From: Sarocladium kiliense
Taxonomy: Eukaryota > Ascomycota > Sordariomycetes > Hypocreales > Sarocladiaceae
Assembly: GCA_030734395.1 (NCBI GenBank)
Contig: JAUZTG010000029.1
Span: 3,534,001 to 3,598,000 of the forward strand
Reading direction: 5' to 3'
DNA: 64,000 bases
Made by a program: the position numbers and the translations under genes. Below the pieces are notes generated by a model that saw only the letters and a list, made by a program, of their open reading frames with translations, searched no databases and was not told the DNA's origin. Shown here piece by piece: positions 33,763-45,857 of this stretch. Each line of letters begins with the position of its first letter. Within the stretch, counting starts at the first letter, position 1.

Positions 33763-34805
33763 ATCGAGTACACGCTAATGGAACAAGCTCCACGTCGGCA
33801 GGATGAAACTGAACTATTAAGCCACTATGGAAGTTGGGGGGGGAACTAGAAGCCCAGTTGATGTTTATCTTCTTGATCGTCGAGGGCCACTAGACAAGGG
33901 TCTCCAGCGAATCGGAACAAGCCAGACCCTGTTGCTGATGTACAAGTCCCACATGAAAGGAGTTCGCCATTCACAAGATGTAGCGCGATCTTGTTAGACG
34001 ACTAGTATCTTGCCTCAACTTGCACAAGTGGGACTCAGTAGCGCTCGATCGTCAAAGGGGTGAAGCGCACGGACGTGTTGCAGAGGGTCCGAGCGATCAG
34101 GGTCAGGTCATCGGCAAAGCCGTAGCAAGCGATAGTGTCGGCGAAAGCATGGACGGTACAGCTCGGCAGGACCAAAGGGTACGATTCGGGCGGTTTGAAG
34201 GCCTTACTCGGACTCGCGTGGCTATGGGCCAACTAAATTCAGCAAATAGTTTGGAATAAGTCACGCTAGGGCTGGAACTAACGAGGTGCCCATGGCGGAA
34301 GATCGCCACATGGTCCAGGCGAAACGAGCCGAGCGAAAACATAACGACCCCTTTTCATGATCTAAATTACCCAGGTGCTTGTCGACATCTGAACGCGACA
34401 TGTGCAAATATTCATCAGCGTATATTTGTAAAGAAGATTAAGAATTACTTGTTGATGATTCTGGAAGATGATAATTAGCAGAATGGTAACCGCACCAGCG
34501 AGGCATTAAGGGTACTAGGACACGAAGGAGGCCATGAGACCGGCGGGGCGAATATAGAAGAGAGCCGCAAGAGATATAAGGTTGCTATTAATCCTCATCA
34601 AAACTTCATATAAGACGCAATTCAATCAATAACCCTTTGACGCAAAGTAAATCTTGGCTCCTTATACCCGAAGATATGTAGCCAGAGAACTTGCTGCAGT
34701 TTCAGGACAGTCCTTTTTCGGCACACTCTGTCAATAGTAGTCAATAAATTGTAAATAGACCTGTTATAACAATCTGGAAGGCCTCCGTGGTTTTGGTGTA
34801 TCGAG
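33763..34805. other. intergenic region
   Basis: About 1 kb; small overlapping open frames on both strands near 34.0-34.3 kb have no recognisable domain. Confidence 0.4.
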
Positions 34806-36509
34806 CTACTTGGCAATTCCGATGCAGGCAAAGTAGTGCTTAAGAGACTCGGCCTCTAGAGCAAATACTCCGCGCAGATCAACCGTGTCAGCAGGCGGCC
34901 AGACACTGGTATTGACCACGTCGAGCATGCCAGCGTACGTGGTCATGCCTCGTGTCTCCGTCACGCCCCACGGGTTCCTCAGCACAACGTAGCGTCCATC
35001 GCCCTGTGCTGGAGTCCAGCCCAGGATGGTGTAAGCATGGTTGGCGACGATGTTGCAACCCTTATACATCTCACCAGATGCGTACGTATAGGCGCACATA
35101 GGCTGAATTGTCTTGAAGCCAACGCAATGGGCGCGAACGATTCCGAAAAGATCAGGGCCGCGACGCGACTGCGTGAAGTAGTAGTGAGGCTCGCGATTGT
35201 TGATCTGGGCCATGGCCTTGATAGGGTCGCCGCCAGCATGGGCTGCCGAGGTGCGTGTGATGTCTGGGTGGTCCGAATTGTCCTGGAGAAGCCACTTGGC
35301 AAAGGCCTTCTCGTAGAGCGAAGGCCAGACGGGGCCCAAGACGTGACTGGACCGGCAATAGACTGGTGTATTGGTCATGTTATTAACCGGGATGTCGTAG
35401 CTCACTTTAATATCAGACGTAGGGGCATCATTCTCGCCACCCTTGCTGTGTAGCTTGATGCTCAAGTGGCGTTTCTTGCTCATTTCCGTCCCTTCGGGCT
35501 CGTCCAGAATCAGGGACTCGTCTCGCATGATCTTGGAGGGCTCTGCCCAAGCGACTGCAAAGAGCGCCGCGATGAGCCAGCTGTTGGCGACGGCACCCTG
35601 AACAGGTTCGTTGCGGTTCATTCCCCGCGCCACTCCTTCAACCATAGAATTCTCCATCCCCTTCATGGGCGTCTGCATCTCCATGCCCATTCCCATACCC
35701 ATACCCATACCCGTATGCATGCCCATGCCCATGCCCATGTCTGGGGAGCCGGACCCTCTCATGCAGGTCTGAATGGCGAGCTGCATCATTTGCTTTCGCA
35801 GGACGCTCCGGCTCAAGTCACAAGTGGTGCCCCACGTGCAGTTGGGCGGCGACCAGTGTCCCTTGTGCTGCCTAAAGGGGGTCATGGTCTCAAGCATGGA
35901 GCGAGTGACCGCCTGGTTGGACAGATTCTTGCCGAGCTCATGCTGCAGAACAACAAGCCTGAGCTGGCCATTCTGAATGTACACATTCTTCACCTTCATC
36001 TCCAGAACATTCTTGAGTCCAACGCGGTCAAGGTCTCCAATCTTTTGGATTTGAGACATGTCAGGTGTGACGAGATCCTCCTCCTTGATAACACGCATGT
36101 CGTCACCCCTAATCCGCTCAGCCTGGTTGCCTTTCTGATTGAGCTTGAGACCCGCGTATAGCACCGAGTTGTGGCGCAAATCAAAGAGCTCATCATACTG
36201 AGTTTGGAGAACCTCCGAGATAAGGCTTGCGGCATTGGGAGAAGACCAGTCAATGGGGCGGCCAAGTATGGCTTCGCAAAGAGCGAAGGGGTTGACACAG
36301 CCAATATTGACAGACTTGGGTGGCTGGTCTGGCTTGGTAGTGTCGGATGATCCCATGATAAAGTGCTGCATTGTCAACTTTGCAAGGATATAATCCAGTT
36401 TGTTAATGATAGGTTTTGAGTCTTTGAGAAGGATGTTGAGTGAGAAGGTGCCGGAATCATCAAAATAAGAGCGTGACTGCTCTGCTTTATACCCGTCCAA
36501 GCTACTCAT
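34806..36509 (-). CDS. calpain-like (peptidase C2) protein with catalytic Cys replaced by Ser
   Basis: Single exon from the ATG at 36509, 567 residues; the open frame continues upstream without ATG, so a 5' exon is possible. The C-terminal half is a calpain protease core: QGAVANSWLIAALFAVAWA (oxyanion Gln and active-site block), His491 in NHAYTILGW, Asn512 and Trp514 in LRNPWG. Active calpains have Cys in the G-D-C-W block; here Ser310 stands in that place and the preceding G-D is A-N. His and Asn are kept, so the fold is probably intact but cysteine-protease activity unlikely. The N-terminal half has no domain I recognise. Between them lies a Gly-Met repeat (about residues 258-278) encoded by repeated GGCATG/GGTATG units (35682-35739). 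Possible roles: binding or regulatory pseudoenzyme, or serine-nucleophile hydrolase. Confidence 0.8.
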   Translation of the reverse strand: MSSLDGYKAEQSRSYFDDSGTFSLNILLKDSKPIINKLDYILAKLTMQHFIMGSSDTTKPDQPPKSVNIGCVNPFALCEAILGRPIDWSSPNAASLISEVLQTQYDELFDLRHNSVLYAGLKLNQKGNQAERIRGDDMRVIKEEDLVTPDMSQIQKIGDLDRVGLKNVLEMKVKNVYIQNGQLRLVVLQHELGKNLSNQAVTRSMLETMTPFRQHKGHWSPPNCTWGTTCDLSRSVLRKQMMQLAIQTCMRGSGSPDMGMGMGMHTGMGMGMGMGMEMQTPMKGMENSMVEGVARGMNRNEPVQGAVANSWLIAALFAVAWAEPSKIMRDESLILDEPEGTEMSKKRHLSIKLHSKGGENDAPTSDIKVSYDIPVNNMTNTPVYCRSSHVLGPVWPSLYEKAFAKWLLQDNSDHPDITRTSAAHAGGDPIKAMAQINNREPHYYFTQSRRGPDLFGIVRAHCVGFKTIQPMCAYTYASGEMYKGCNIVANHAYTILGWTPAQGDGRYVVLRNPWGVTETRGMTTYAGMLDVVNTSVWPPADTVDLRGVFALEAESLKHYFACIGIAK

Positions 36510-38709
36510 GATATCGAAAGTCCGTCCAATGCCCTTTCTTGCGTGCAACTCGCAGTTCACCAGTCAGAACATTACAAATCGTTGGGATACCTAGGTGAAC
36601 TTGAGGTCAGTGACCTCATTTTTCATCATGACGCCCAACAGTCTCATTGAGTTTTGTCGTCGCGTTGGCCTAAGAACCTCTAGATATTGACTATTTAGCA
36701 TGTGAGTGTGTAGTTGAAGGTAAAGGATCAGCTTGTAGATCTATGTAGAGTCTCTTCGACAGCTACTTTACCCCGCCCCCGCGCTGTACATACACGAGGG
36801 TTAAGCTTTAACGCAGACATATTAGATGTAAGCTGCATCGTACGACGAAAACTTCTGGACCGGTACAAAGCTAATTGTTATACAATATGCCGAAAGAATT
36901 AAGAGTCATAGACCAATCATGAGCTAGTCAAAGTTACGAAGCTTCTCAGTGGACTGATTATACGTCACAGAGATCAGTGCCTTGATATGCACCGCTCTGT
37001 TTTGTCCACTCTAGTGATGGGGGATATATAATCAACTCTTAAACGTTCACCTGTGTAGGTTCATATGGTGGTATATGAGCGTGGCGGAGAGAATGACAGC
37101 CAATACCGGCTCCATAATTAGCAGTACGCTTAAGGGGTTTTCAGGGTCTGAGATGAAACGCAATTCTAAGTTATATCAAATAAGGTAGTGATGAATCGCC
37201 TGCCAAGAGCTACAACGGGCATAAGAGCCTCGATATGAATTCATGACTACGTATGCGCAAGCCATTGTTTCATGTACTGTGCTCTCATTTTGGCAGGAAT
37301 CCGGATGATCCGGTGAGTAAGCCGGTGAGCACATCTTGAGCTGTCGGCACACAAACATGCATTAGACACAACTCTGAATACTTGCGTACGTGTATCGCTT
37401 GCCCCAACAATTGGGGTGATGAGTGGTTGAGTATAGAAAAAAGCATGTGATATGTTTTCAATCCTGTGCCAAAGGGCATGCCCCGTTTGAACAAGCCGCA
37501 TCCATCTAGCACGCATGACCCCATTACCAAGAGAGTTTACTGCTGTAAAGAATGCGGCTGATTCCGCTGCTAAGGCTGTGGAGTAGAGTAACGGTAGCCC
37601 AAGATGCTGGGACACGAAATGGGTCATTAAACACAGGCACGAAAGAAGATTGGTCTCCCCACAATGCCCCAACTCCCATTCCCTGCCACCTCTACAGCCG
37701 GAGGCGGCTGCGAATGTCTCCATTATCAGCAGACAACTCTCCTTGCTGCGCCACGACCTTCTCCTTGAGCCATCCGCCTGCAACAGTGCAGCTTGCCCCA
37801 CTCCTTACTCCCAGTACGTCGGGAATCATCGGCTGTTGATATGTCGTTTCTTCCAGTTGTCCCGGTCTCTCCAGACGGGTTATTGCCTCTCGATGTGTTA
37901 TTGCCGCCGGCGCCGATTCCGCAATCCGGGGCTGTGGGGCTTGAGGCTCCGAAGGTCGGGACCGCTGATCACACCGCTGCCGGCCTATGCCCCCGCGTGA
38001 TGAGACTAGTCTGGCCGTCCCGGTAATAAGTGCACAGACGAAGAGGAGCCCTGCGAGGATTTCGAGATTGCCCGTGAGGCTCTCCACCCCTGCTAGTGTA
38101 ACCGGCCGAAGGAGCAGAACCCTTGGCCGCGGCCTCCTCTCTCTATCGCAGAGGCGCCATCCGCCGTCAATAACAGGCAATGGTAGCAGTACACAGCGAG
38201 GGCAGGGTGACCACCGACTTCGAGAGTTTGGCCAAGCTTTATTCACTCTATCTTATTCTGGGGCTTATCGGGTCCTCCCTCGCGTGCGAGACGCGGATAT
38301 GAACCTCATCCTCTGGACCTATGCTGACTGGATGAATCAGGTCTTGGATATTCACTTAGTCCTCATGGTGTCTCTATCATAGATCAGAGGCTTAAAAGCG
38401 TTCAAAGAATGTGGGCAATTAATTTTGCATGGAATTAAATCCTCGCACGCCGAAAGATTACACTAGACCACTCTAAGAGAATTCCTGCATCAACACGTTG
38501 ATCCTTACCCGAGCTGGTAGGTTGCTGATATCTTAAACGCCAAGAACTTTCCTTATCTCTATTGTGACGTTGCTTATGGAATTGTAACTGCTTGGCGAAG
38601 GCTGCCACTTCTATAATAATGGCGTAGTAGTCTCTAGTAGTGATGCAGAGGTACTGGTTCCTCGTCCCAATACCGTGTTTCTACCTTAGTCATCAGTTTG
38701 TCCCTTATC
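36510..38709. other. 2.2 kb region without a supported gene
   Basis: Reverse-strand open frames at 37247-37801 and 37692-38246 start only at GTG and contain no recognisable domain; a hydrophobic stretch (LEILAGLLFVCALITG) occurs in the second. I see no convincing gene. Confidence 0.35.
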
Positions 38710-40529
38710 ATGGCAGTCAACGAGCCCAATGTCAACCCCGGAGAGGAGTCGAAGGCCTCTGAGGGTAGCGCTGATGACGTTCATCAAGCTGAGGTCGCGG
38801 CGCTTAATCGCCTCGGGTATCAACAGGAACTCAAGCGCGACTTTTCCCTCCTAGGGATTGTTGCCTTCTCATTTTCAATAGTTACGTCTTGGACCGCTTT
38901 GGCCGGCGTGATGATCATTGGCGTCCAATCTGGTGGGCCGCCAGTGATTATATGGTCCTGGATCGCTATTTGCCTCCTCAGTCTTGCCGTTGCTTATAGT
39001 CTTGCTGAGATGTGCTCTGCATACCCAGTTGCGGGTGGTCAGTACGCGTGGGTTGCGATTTTTGCACCGAGGAAATGGCGTCGAAGCATGAGCTATATTT
39101 GCGGATGGTTAGTCCAAACTAGCCGAACGAATCTCATGCGATGGAGCGAGACGCTAATTCGCTATTGTTGTGTGTACAGGTTCTTGACCATTGGTATCCT
39201 AGCCATGGGCGCTACGAGTCACTTTGTTACTGCGAACTTCATTGTTGGGCTCGCTAATCTTAACAATACTTCATTTGTTATCGATCGGTGGCACACAGTG
39301 CTCGTAGGCTGGGCCATCTCCGCTGCTACACTCGTATTTAACGTCTTTTTCTCTCGTTTGCTCAATCGAACGTCGCAATTCATCTTGGCAATGTGGGTGA
39401 CAAACCTGATCCTCTCTTCTCTACGGTATTCTTTACTAAATGCAACATCAAGTAATCTATCGGGGTTTGTCATTGTCGTCATCACTATGCTTGCTATGAA
39501 CAAGAACAAGAACTCGGCTCGATTCGTCTTTGCCGACTTTGTCAACTTGACTGGATGGCCTGACTCATACACTGCCCTTATTGGCCTACTGCAAGCTGCA
39601 TTCGGCATGTGGTATGTTTCACGCAGCCTTCACTTAGCTACGGTCTCCGAAGCTGACAAAAGAAACCCCCCAGCTGTTACGACAGTGCCAGTCGGATGAC
39701 AGAAGAAGTTAAAAATGCAAGAAGGCAAGCACCTCGTGCAATAGTCATGGCGGTATATATCGGATTTGTCACTGGCCTTATTTTCTTAATCGCAGCATGC
39801 TTCTGCATGGGAGACGTTGCCGACATGGCTTCGAGCACAACAGGCGTTCCGGTCATCGAAATCTTTCGTCACTCTACTGGTTCCGAGGTAGGCGCTACAG
39901 GCCTGGCCTCACTGATCGTGGTGATTGGTCTCGGGGCCTCGAATGGGCTGACAGCTACCGGTGGACGATCTGTGTACGCCTTTGCTCGCGATCGCGGCTT
40001 GCCGTTTTCGAGCTTCCTGAGTAGGGTCAACAAAAGTAACAGTACGCCAGTGAATGCACTCTGTGCTGCTGTTGTAGTGCAATTTATCTTGCTGGCAATC
40101 TACTTCGGGGCAGTCCAAGGATTCTCAACTGTTATCGCTATTGCCACTGAGGGCTTCTGTAAGTTTTGCGCTTCAGGCGTCTGATCAAAAGCTTATGCGA
40201 TGCTTACTTTGATAGATGTATCCTATGCGATTCCTCTTCTGGCTCGGCTTCTATCATTGGCAACTTCTGAACCCTTTTACGATATAGGAGGCCTTTACAG
40301 CCTCGGTCGATGGAGCATCCCCTTGAACATCATCGGGCTCCTCTATCTCCTCTTCACCGTTATTACTTTCAATTTCCCGACAGCGACTCCTGTCAACAGC
40401 GCAAATATGAATTATACATCGGCAGCAGTTGGTGTCGTTATGCTCATCGCGCTGGTAACTTGGTTCACCACAGGGCGGTCACGCTTCCGGGGTCCAAAAA
40501 GCGGCGGAATTGCCCTGGACACTGAATAG
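38710..40529 (+). CDS. choline/GABA-type amino-acid permease (APC superfamily)
   Basis: Four exons (38710-39107, 39180-39611, 39674-40158, 40216-40529) join in phase to 542 residues, the usual size. Helix 1 region LLGIVAFSFSIVTSWTALAG, then PVAGGQYAWVA, FVFADFVNLTGWPDS, YDSASRMTEEVKNARRQAPR and GGRSVYAFARDRGLPFS are signatures of the fungal GABA/choline permease (Hnm1/Uga4-like) branch. Fungal members import choline, GABA, polyamines or related amines at the plasma membrane. Splicing restores the conserved MTEE block that is broken in the unspliced frame. The conserved His before MTEE reads Arg here. The start is the ATG at 38710; the frame opens slightly earlier at TTG. It is isolated, with no partner genes on either side. 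Confidence 0.9.
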
Positions 40530-42273
40530 ATGCAACTTTCGGGGTCAGTGCGGCTTGGCTGGATTGAAAACAAACCATGCAGAGAGGCTTACTGCTAATT
40601 TAAGGTTATGTCGCTTTGATCTGGACTATGAGTGTGCTCGAGTGCTTAAGCGCAGGGTAAGGGACTTGACATTATCCAAGTTAGCTGGGTGGAGGCGGCG
40701 GCTCACAGGCGTTGTCCGTGAGGCTACCAAAGCAGTGCCTATACAGACTAAGCTGCCTTCCCTCTTGTAACATTACATCTCGGGGAATTCGAACTTGAGA
40801 CTTACCTATTATTAGCAATATCATGATGCAATACGCATGCGGCCACGGGCTCTGGAACAGGAGCTCTCTTTTCTGGGGTTAGTATCACTACCTATCAGCT
40901 TTCATTAGGGACACCACAAAAGCTCAAGGTGCGCGCAGGTCAGCTAGAGCAGAGAAGGAAGTGGCCATAGATTCCTGATCAGCATATATGGAAGAGCTCA
41001 GTTGAGGCTGACTCTTATTGGTGTTGATCACTTCTTCTGCTTGCTCTTTCTTGATATAATGCAATCTAGTTTCTTGCTCTTCCACATACGACCATACCTA
41101 GTAGAATACATGGGATCCCGTCAAGACCTTGTGTTCTGTGCGCTGACTTCCACATTTGACAGCTGGTGCGTTGTGAATCAGATGCGATGGTCGCCGTTAT
41201 TAGAAGATAGCACTCCATGGATTTTGCCATAATTCCCTGTCCTACCACTATTTAAAACGGTTTAAGACTGCCACCTATCAGCTTCCTCCCTAATACCCCA
41301 AACCTCCTGGCCCTACACAGCTCGAAAGTCCGCACACATTAGCTATAGATATATACATTACAGCTATGGCCACTTGTGCATCTATCTTTTACATATGTTA
41401 TACAGTGTTGACCAATTAACTTTTAAGTTGCGTAATAACAACTTTATTAGGGCTTGCCTCTCCGCTTCTCACAACTAAACTCAAACCAGCCGAGAGCCAG
41501 CTTAAGCCGTTCCGACAATGCTGGTGAAAGAGCCGAGCCTTACGATCAGGCTTGAATATGATCCCGGGCTCCCTTCCACAGTGCATCTGTAGATCTAATT
41601 ATCCACCACTCAGCTGGATCTGATCGTTAAATGCCCGACGCTACCTTACACCACCGGCGATGCCCGTTACGTAAGGAGCTTAGCGTGCCCTGCCACGGCT
41701 AATTCGCTTTAATTGCAAGTCACTACTCGGCGCAACTAATAATCCCACAGGTTGCGGATGTCGTAGTCGCAATCGCTCTCCATGTAAAAGGTCCTACATG
41801 GGAGGGCACCTACGACCGAGATTGTTAGACTTCCGCAAAGTCGCATCGTCGCCGATCTGCCCCCTGGTGACTTGCAGCTAAAGCTTCAACGCCACCCGAA
41901 ATGAGATCACAGCGACTTTTACATCTCAGGTTGACTGGTCATTGCTGGAGGCAATTGAACTTGGACATAATTATGATCTGGTCGTCAATTACTTGTTATT
42001 TGACCCATGCGGTCCATTAAGTCATCTGTCAGCCTTGTCGAGCGCCTCGCGGTATGCCCTACCCCACGTTAGAACGAGGTACAAGTAGAGGCAGCAGGTT
42101 AGAACACCGTACAAACACGAGTCAGCCCACCGATCTATGCTCACATATGATGCAGGCCTGCGAAGTGTATAAGTTGTAATTCTCAACCTTGCTCTTTCTC
42201 AGCACGAAAACTAGAGCTAGGCCAACGCTCTTTTTCCTACGCAACCACCTATGCACTGATTTCCAAGCGTCAG
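40530..42273. other. 1.7 kb intergenic region
   Basis: No gene supported. Contains a copy of the 5S-headed repeat at 41084-41165. Confidence 0.45.
41084..41165 (+). repeat. 5S rRNA-headed short repeat, copy 2
   Basis: ACATACGACCATACCTAGTA followed by TGGGATCCCGTCAAGACC and a tail with TTCTGTGCGCTGACTTCC. Closely matches copy 3 at 45443. A TATA-like stretch (GATATAAT) lies about 25 bases upstream. Confidence 0.75.
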
Positions 42274-44350
42274 ATGGCTATCTGCTCCCAATGTAAGGCT
42301 TCCTTGGAAAAGGTGTGCCCATTTACACCACATGGTGAGCAGGAAACAGCTGCTGTGCTCCCGCGGCATAGTGATGATACCACACATCGTTGCTGGATCT
42401 GCTGTAAGTTCTCTGACTGGCTTCAAGAAGAAGATGAAGAGGAATTTTCGGCTTGGCAGCAACACCCCTTGAAAATCCGTGTATGGCGCGCCAATATGGC
42501 CTTGAAGTACCCAGACACTGGTGTAGAACTGTTTATCCTGACATTACACCTTTTGCCTCGCAACACCGAGTTTCCAGGCGGATGCCTAATCGAGGTATAC
42601 TTTATCCCTGGCCAAGGTCTGAACTCCTGAGTCTCACATTAACGCTGTAAAGGTTTAAGTGAACTAATTGTAATTAGAGTACGCGAAGTTATGCCTTCCG
42701 GCCATGGGCTGTCCTCCTAATGTGGATATTAACGACTGGATCGTTAGCCAATGGATACAACAGTGCAGCACAGAACATCAGAAGTGTAAAGTCCGCTGGC
42801 CAGGGAAGTGGTACCCGACTCGATTGTTGCTACTAGAATCAGAGGGTCGGACCATGCGATTAATTGACACAAGCAACCAAACGCCAGATGCGCCGTATAT
42901 TACGTTGAGCCACCGTTGGGGGGAAAAGGTTAATTACGAAACACTCTGCTCTGCTACGATGGACCGCTTTTACAGGAGCATTATTTTGACAGACCTACCG
43001 CAAGCGTTCCAAGACACTATTGCCTATGCCTATCGAATTGGCATCAAGTACGTTTGGATTGATGCTCTCTGTATCAAACAACACGACAAACATGACTGGG
43101 AAACGGAAGCACAACGCATGCACAAAGTATATGCGCATGCCTTTCTTAATATCTCCGCCACACTGTCGAAGAATGGTGACGAACCTCTTCTTTTCGAACG
43201 ACAATTGGCTCCATTTCATCCGTCACCTCTCACCTTGCGGATCTCTGGTTACCTCCAGCATTACTACATCGTTGATGGTTCCATGTGGCTTGACGAGATT
43301 GAAGAGGCACCTCTCCAGACAAGAGGATGGGTTTTCCAGGAGCGCGTCCTCGCAACTAGAGTCCTTCACTTCGGAAAACGGCAAGTGGGATGGGAATGCA
43401 ATGAAATCAGCTCTCTGCAGCTTTTTCCAAACGGACTTCCACCCGGCTTCGTCCCTACTACGAAGGCTGACATTTTATCTGGGGCAACATTAACCAAGCA
43501 ACACGAGCAAAGTGATGAGAAATTCCGGGACGCCTGGGCCGACATTGTTGCCATGTACTCAATTTGCGACTTGACTGTGCCCTCTGATAAGCATATTGCT
43601 TTTTCAGGGGTTGCAAAAATGGTCGAAGAAGCCAGTGGCGACCACTATATCGCTGGTTTCTGGAAGAGCACAATGATATATGATCTAGCTTGGAGCCGGG
43701 CTTCTGAGGACAGTGTCGAGAAACCTTATAGCGCGACCTGTCACCGAGCGCCTAGCTGGTCCTGGCTCTCAGTTGATGGCCAGGTGTTCTTCCCGCGCGC
43801 TCGCGATGGACCTTTAGAACAATTTGCCCAAGTCACAAAATACCCGACGCCTAACCTAGCAGGTACCTCAGTGGTTTCCGTGCGCGGTTCTATTGAGCTG
43901 AAAGCACTCATGCTTCCCTTGACTTCGGTCACATGGGAACAAGACTCTCTTGTTAGCTTTACCATAGCAGGTTACTGCGTTCTAGAAGGCACTCCTCCCA
44001 TGCAGTCACATCTGGATATTGAAGGCTCCAAAGATGAAGTGAATATGTGGTTCGAGCAAGGAGTTCAGGTCGTTCCGCTATTTGCATCAAAAACTTCTAT
44101 CTTCGCTATAGTCTTGGCACGCATAGACAATTCGTCATATCGCAGAATTGGTGCGTGTCAGATTGAGTATCGAGCTTTGGGCCGCACCCGTTTGAAGAAC
44201 GGCTTAGTCTCTGGTGATCGGGAACAGTTCAGCATTACGGAAAACGGGAAATTACGTGTTTATTCCCGGAAAGTGGCAGCTGAGGGACTTTTTGAGTTCA
44301 TCAAAGAACGCTGTTTGGCAGGTGAACGGCGCCTCATCACCGTGCTTTAA
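42274..44350 (+). CDS. HET-domain protein (heterokaryon incompatibility type)
   Basis: Two exons, 42274-42616 and 42678-44350, join in phase (weak GTCTGA donor, TTAG acceptor) to 671 residues. The N-terminus carries spaced cysteines (CSQC, HRCWICC), common before HET domains. The HET domain follows with its three blocks: YITLSHRWG, LPQAFQDTIAYAYRIGIKYVWIDALCIKQ (split here as LPQAFQDTIAYAYRIG and KYVWIDALCIKQ), and RGWVFQERVLATRVLHFG. HET-domain proteins trigger programmed cell death when genetically different hyphae fuse; many family members have no tested role. A conserved C-terminal part with APSWSWLS is also typical. A relic of an NLR-type gene lies 1.5 kb downstream on the opposite strand. 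No transmembrane or signal sequence is seen. Confidence 0.9.
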
Positions 44351-45857
44351 AAAGCTTAAGATTACCATTGTCGAAATGACCATGCATGGAAACTGAGCTC
44401 CTGATATTTGTTTTAAAATCAGATGAGATTACCGCGGGAGTAAGTGATGCAATATCTGACTAACCCTTAGTTTGCCAATAACACTCACTGATGCAATCAA
44501 CCACTTTGAGGCGGCTATACCAGCGAGTCAGAAATCATAGTAATGAGGCACACCCGATTACGTAGTCCATCGCATGATTTCTCTCGTTGAGGATAGCGTG
44601 GAGCTTAATATCCAGGACTTAGGCGAGAAAGCCGTTATTAAAGGCCCCATCGGTACCTTTGGGATTGTCATTGAGCATTCGAATGTCGAAGTTCCTACAG
44701 TGAACGTAGTTATGGGAGCAGAGTGTGCTGGAGGTTCGGATATCACCCTAGGACGATGATCATGGTGACGAATGAATATCTCCATCCAGCTTCAGTTCGC
44801 CAATGTGTACTTGCAAAGCACTTGCATCCTGAATTGGGCTACAGGCATGCAGTGCTTCAAGCATTAGTGCCATCAGCGAGGCGGATAGAGGAAGCCTCAC
44901 TTAAATCGGCAGGTTACTGTGGAACCAACTGAAATACGGCGCGGAGACAGCATGGAGCCATGGGTCGGCTATTGTAGAGAATTTAAAGGGCTCTCAGAGG
45001 TCTTATATTGCATCCGTACTACAGGAGCCTGATCGTTATAGTGCACGCAACAAAACGCATGACTTTAAATCCCAGCAAGTTCTTCCCAAGTCTGACAGGA
45101 CATGCAAGAGTGGAGGTCAGTGTTCCCTACTCCTTGAAGTTATTGCCTATGTATCAGGAAGATGTAAGTCTCCTATGACCAGTTTTCGGCAGGGTTTGAA
45201 GGTTGAACTTACCATACGAAGTCCCTGCGCGCTCTCATGTGTGCCTGTATTTCCTGATGATGGGAAGAATGTCGCACAGGCTGTGACATTACCAGCCAGC
45301 ATTGGTCGCGTGGCTAAGCAACGGTATGCGACTCCTTATCCAGGCCTCCCTCGCCCGTACTTATGTTGATCTTGCCGCGCCTATCTACTTGGCTATTCCT
45401 TGCATAATTGCTATATAGCTTTTATTATTACGTCAAACTCCCACATACGACCATACCTAGTAGAATACACGGGATCCCGTCAAGAACCTGTGTTCTGTGC
45501 ATGAGCTTCCATTTCTAGCAGCGGCTTTTGCGCAAAAGAGCTGCGAGGACCTCTGTTATCAGCAGATAATGAACCTGCTGCGCCCCCAACTCGCGTTCCC
45601 TTCCACCGTTAAAAACGGTGCACTCACCCCCACTCTCACCAATTTCAGCCCCCGAATGGAAATAAGCCAGGCCAAGATTACCGCGCGCTGAGACGGAACC
45701 AGTAATACAAGCACAGTTGGCTCACGTCCGCGCCACCAAAAAGGAGGGCAACTTTCTTTCCACCATGTAAGGCATGTCATTCAAAGCGACCATGCATTGA
45801 AATCAAAGCTTGTCAGTAACAGAGAGTTATCTTAAGAGCAGTAAGGCACTTAGCAAG
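44351..45857. other. intergenic region between HET gene and NLR relic
   Basis: No gene supported; a 61-residue open frame at 44574-44759 has no recognisable domain. Contains a 5S-headed repeat at 45443-45524. Confidence 0.4.
45443..45524 (+). repeat. 5S rRNA-headed short repeat, copy 3
   Basis: ACATACGACCATACCTAGTA, CGGGATCCCGTCAAGAACC, TTCTGTGCATGAGCTTCC, ending CTAGCAGCGG. A TATA-like CTATATAG lies about 30 bases upstream. Confidence 0.75.

Noticed and set aside
35466..36161. 231-residue forward frame with His-rich repeat
   Set aside because: Antisense shadow of the calpain-like gene; the HTHTHT run is the complement of the Gly-Met repeat.
37247..38246. Two long overlapping reverse-strand open frames (184 residues each)
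   Set aside because: Both start only at GTG, overlap open frames on the other strand, and show no domain, signal peptide or splice structure; probably chance openness in GC-rich DNA.
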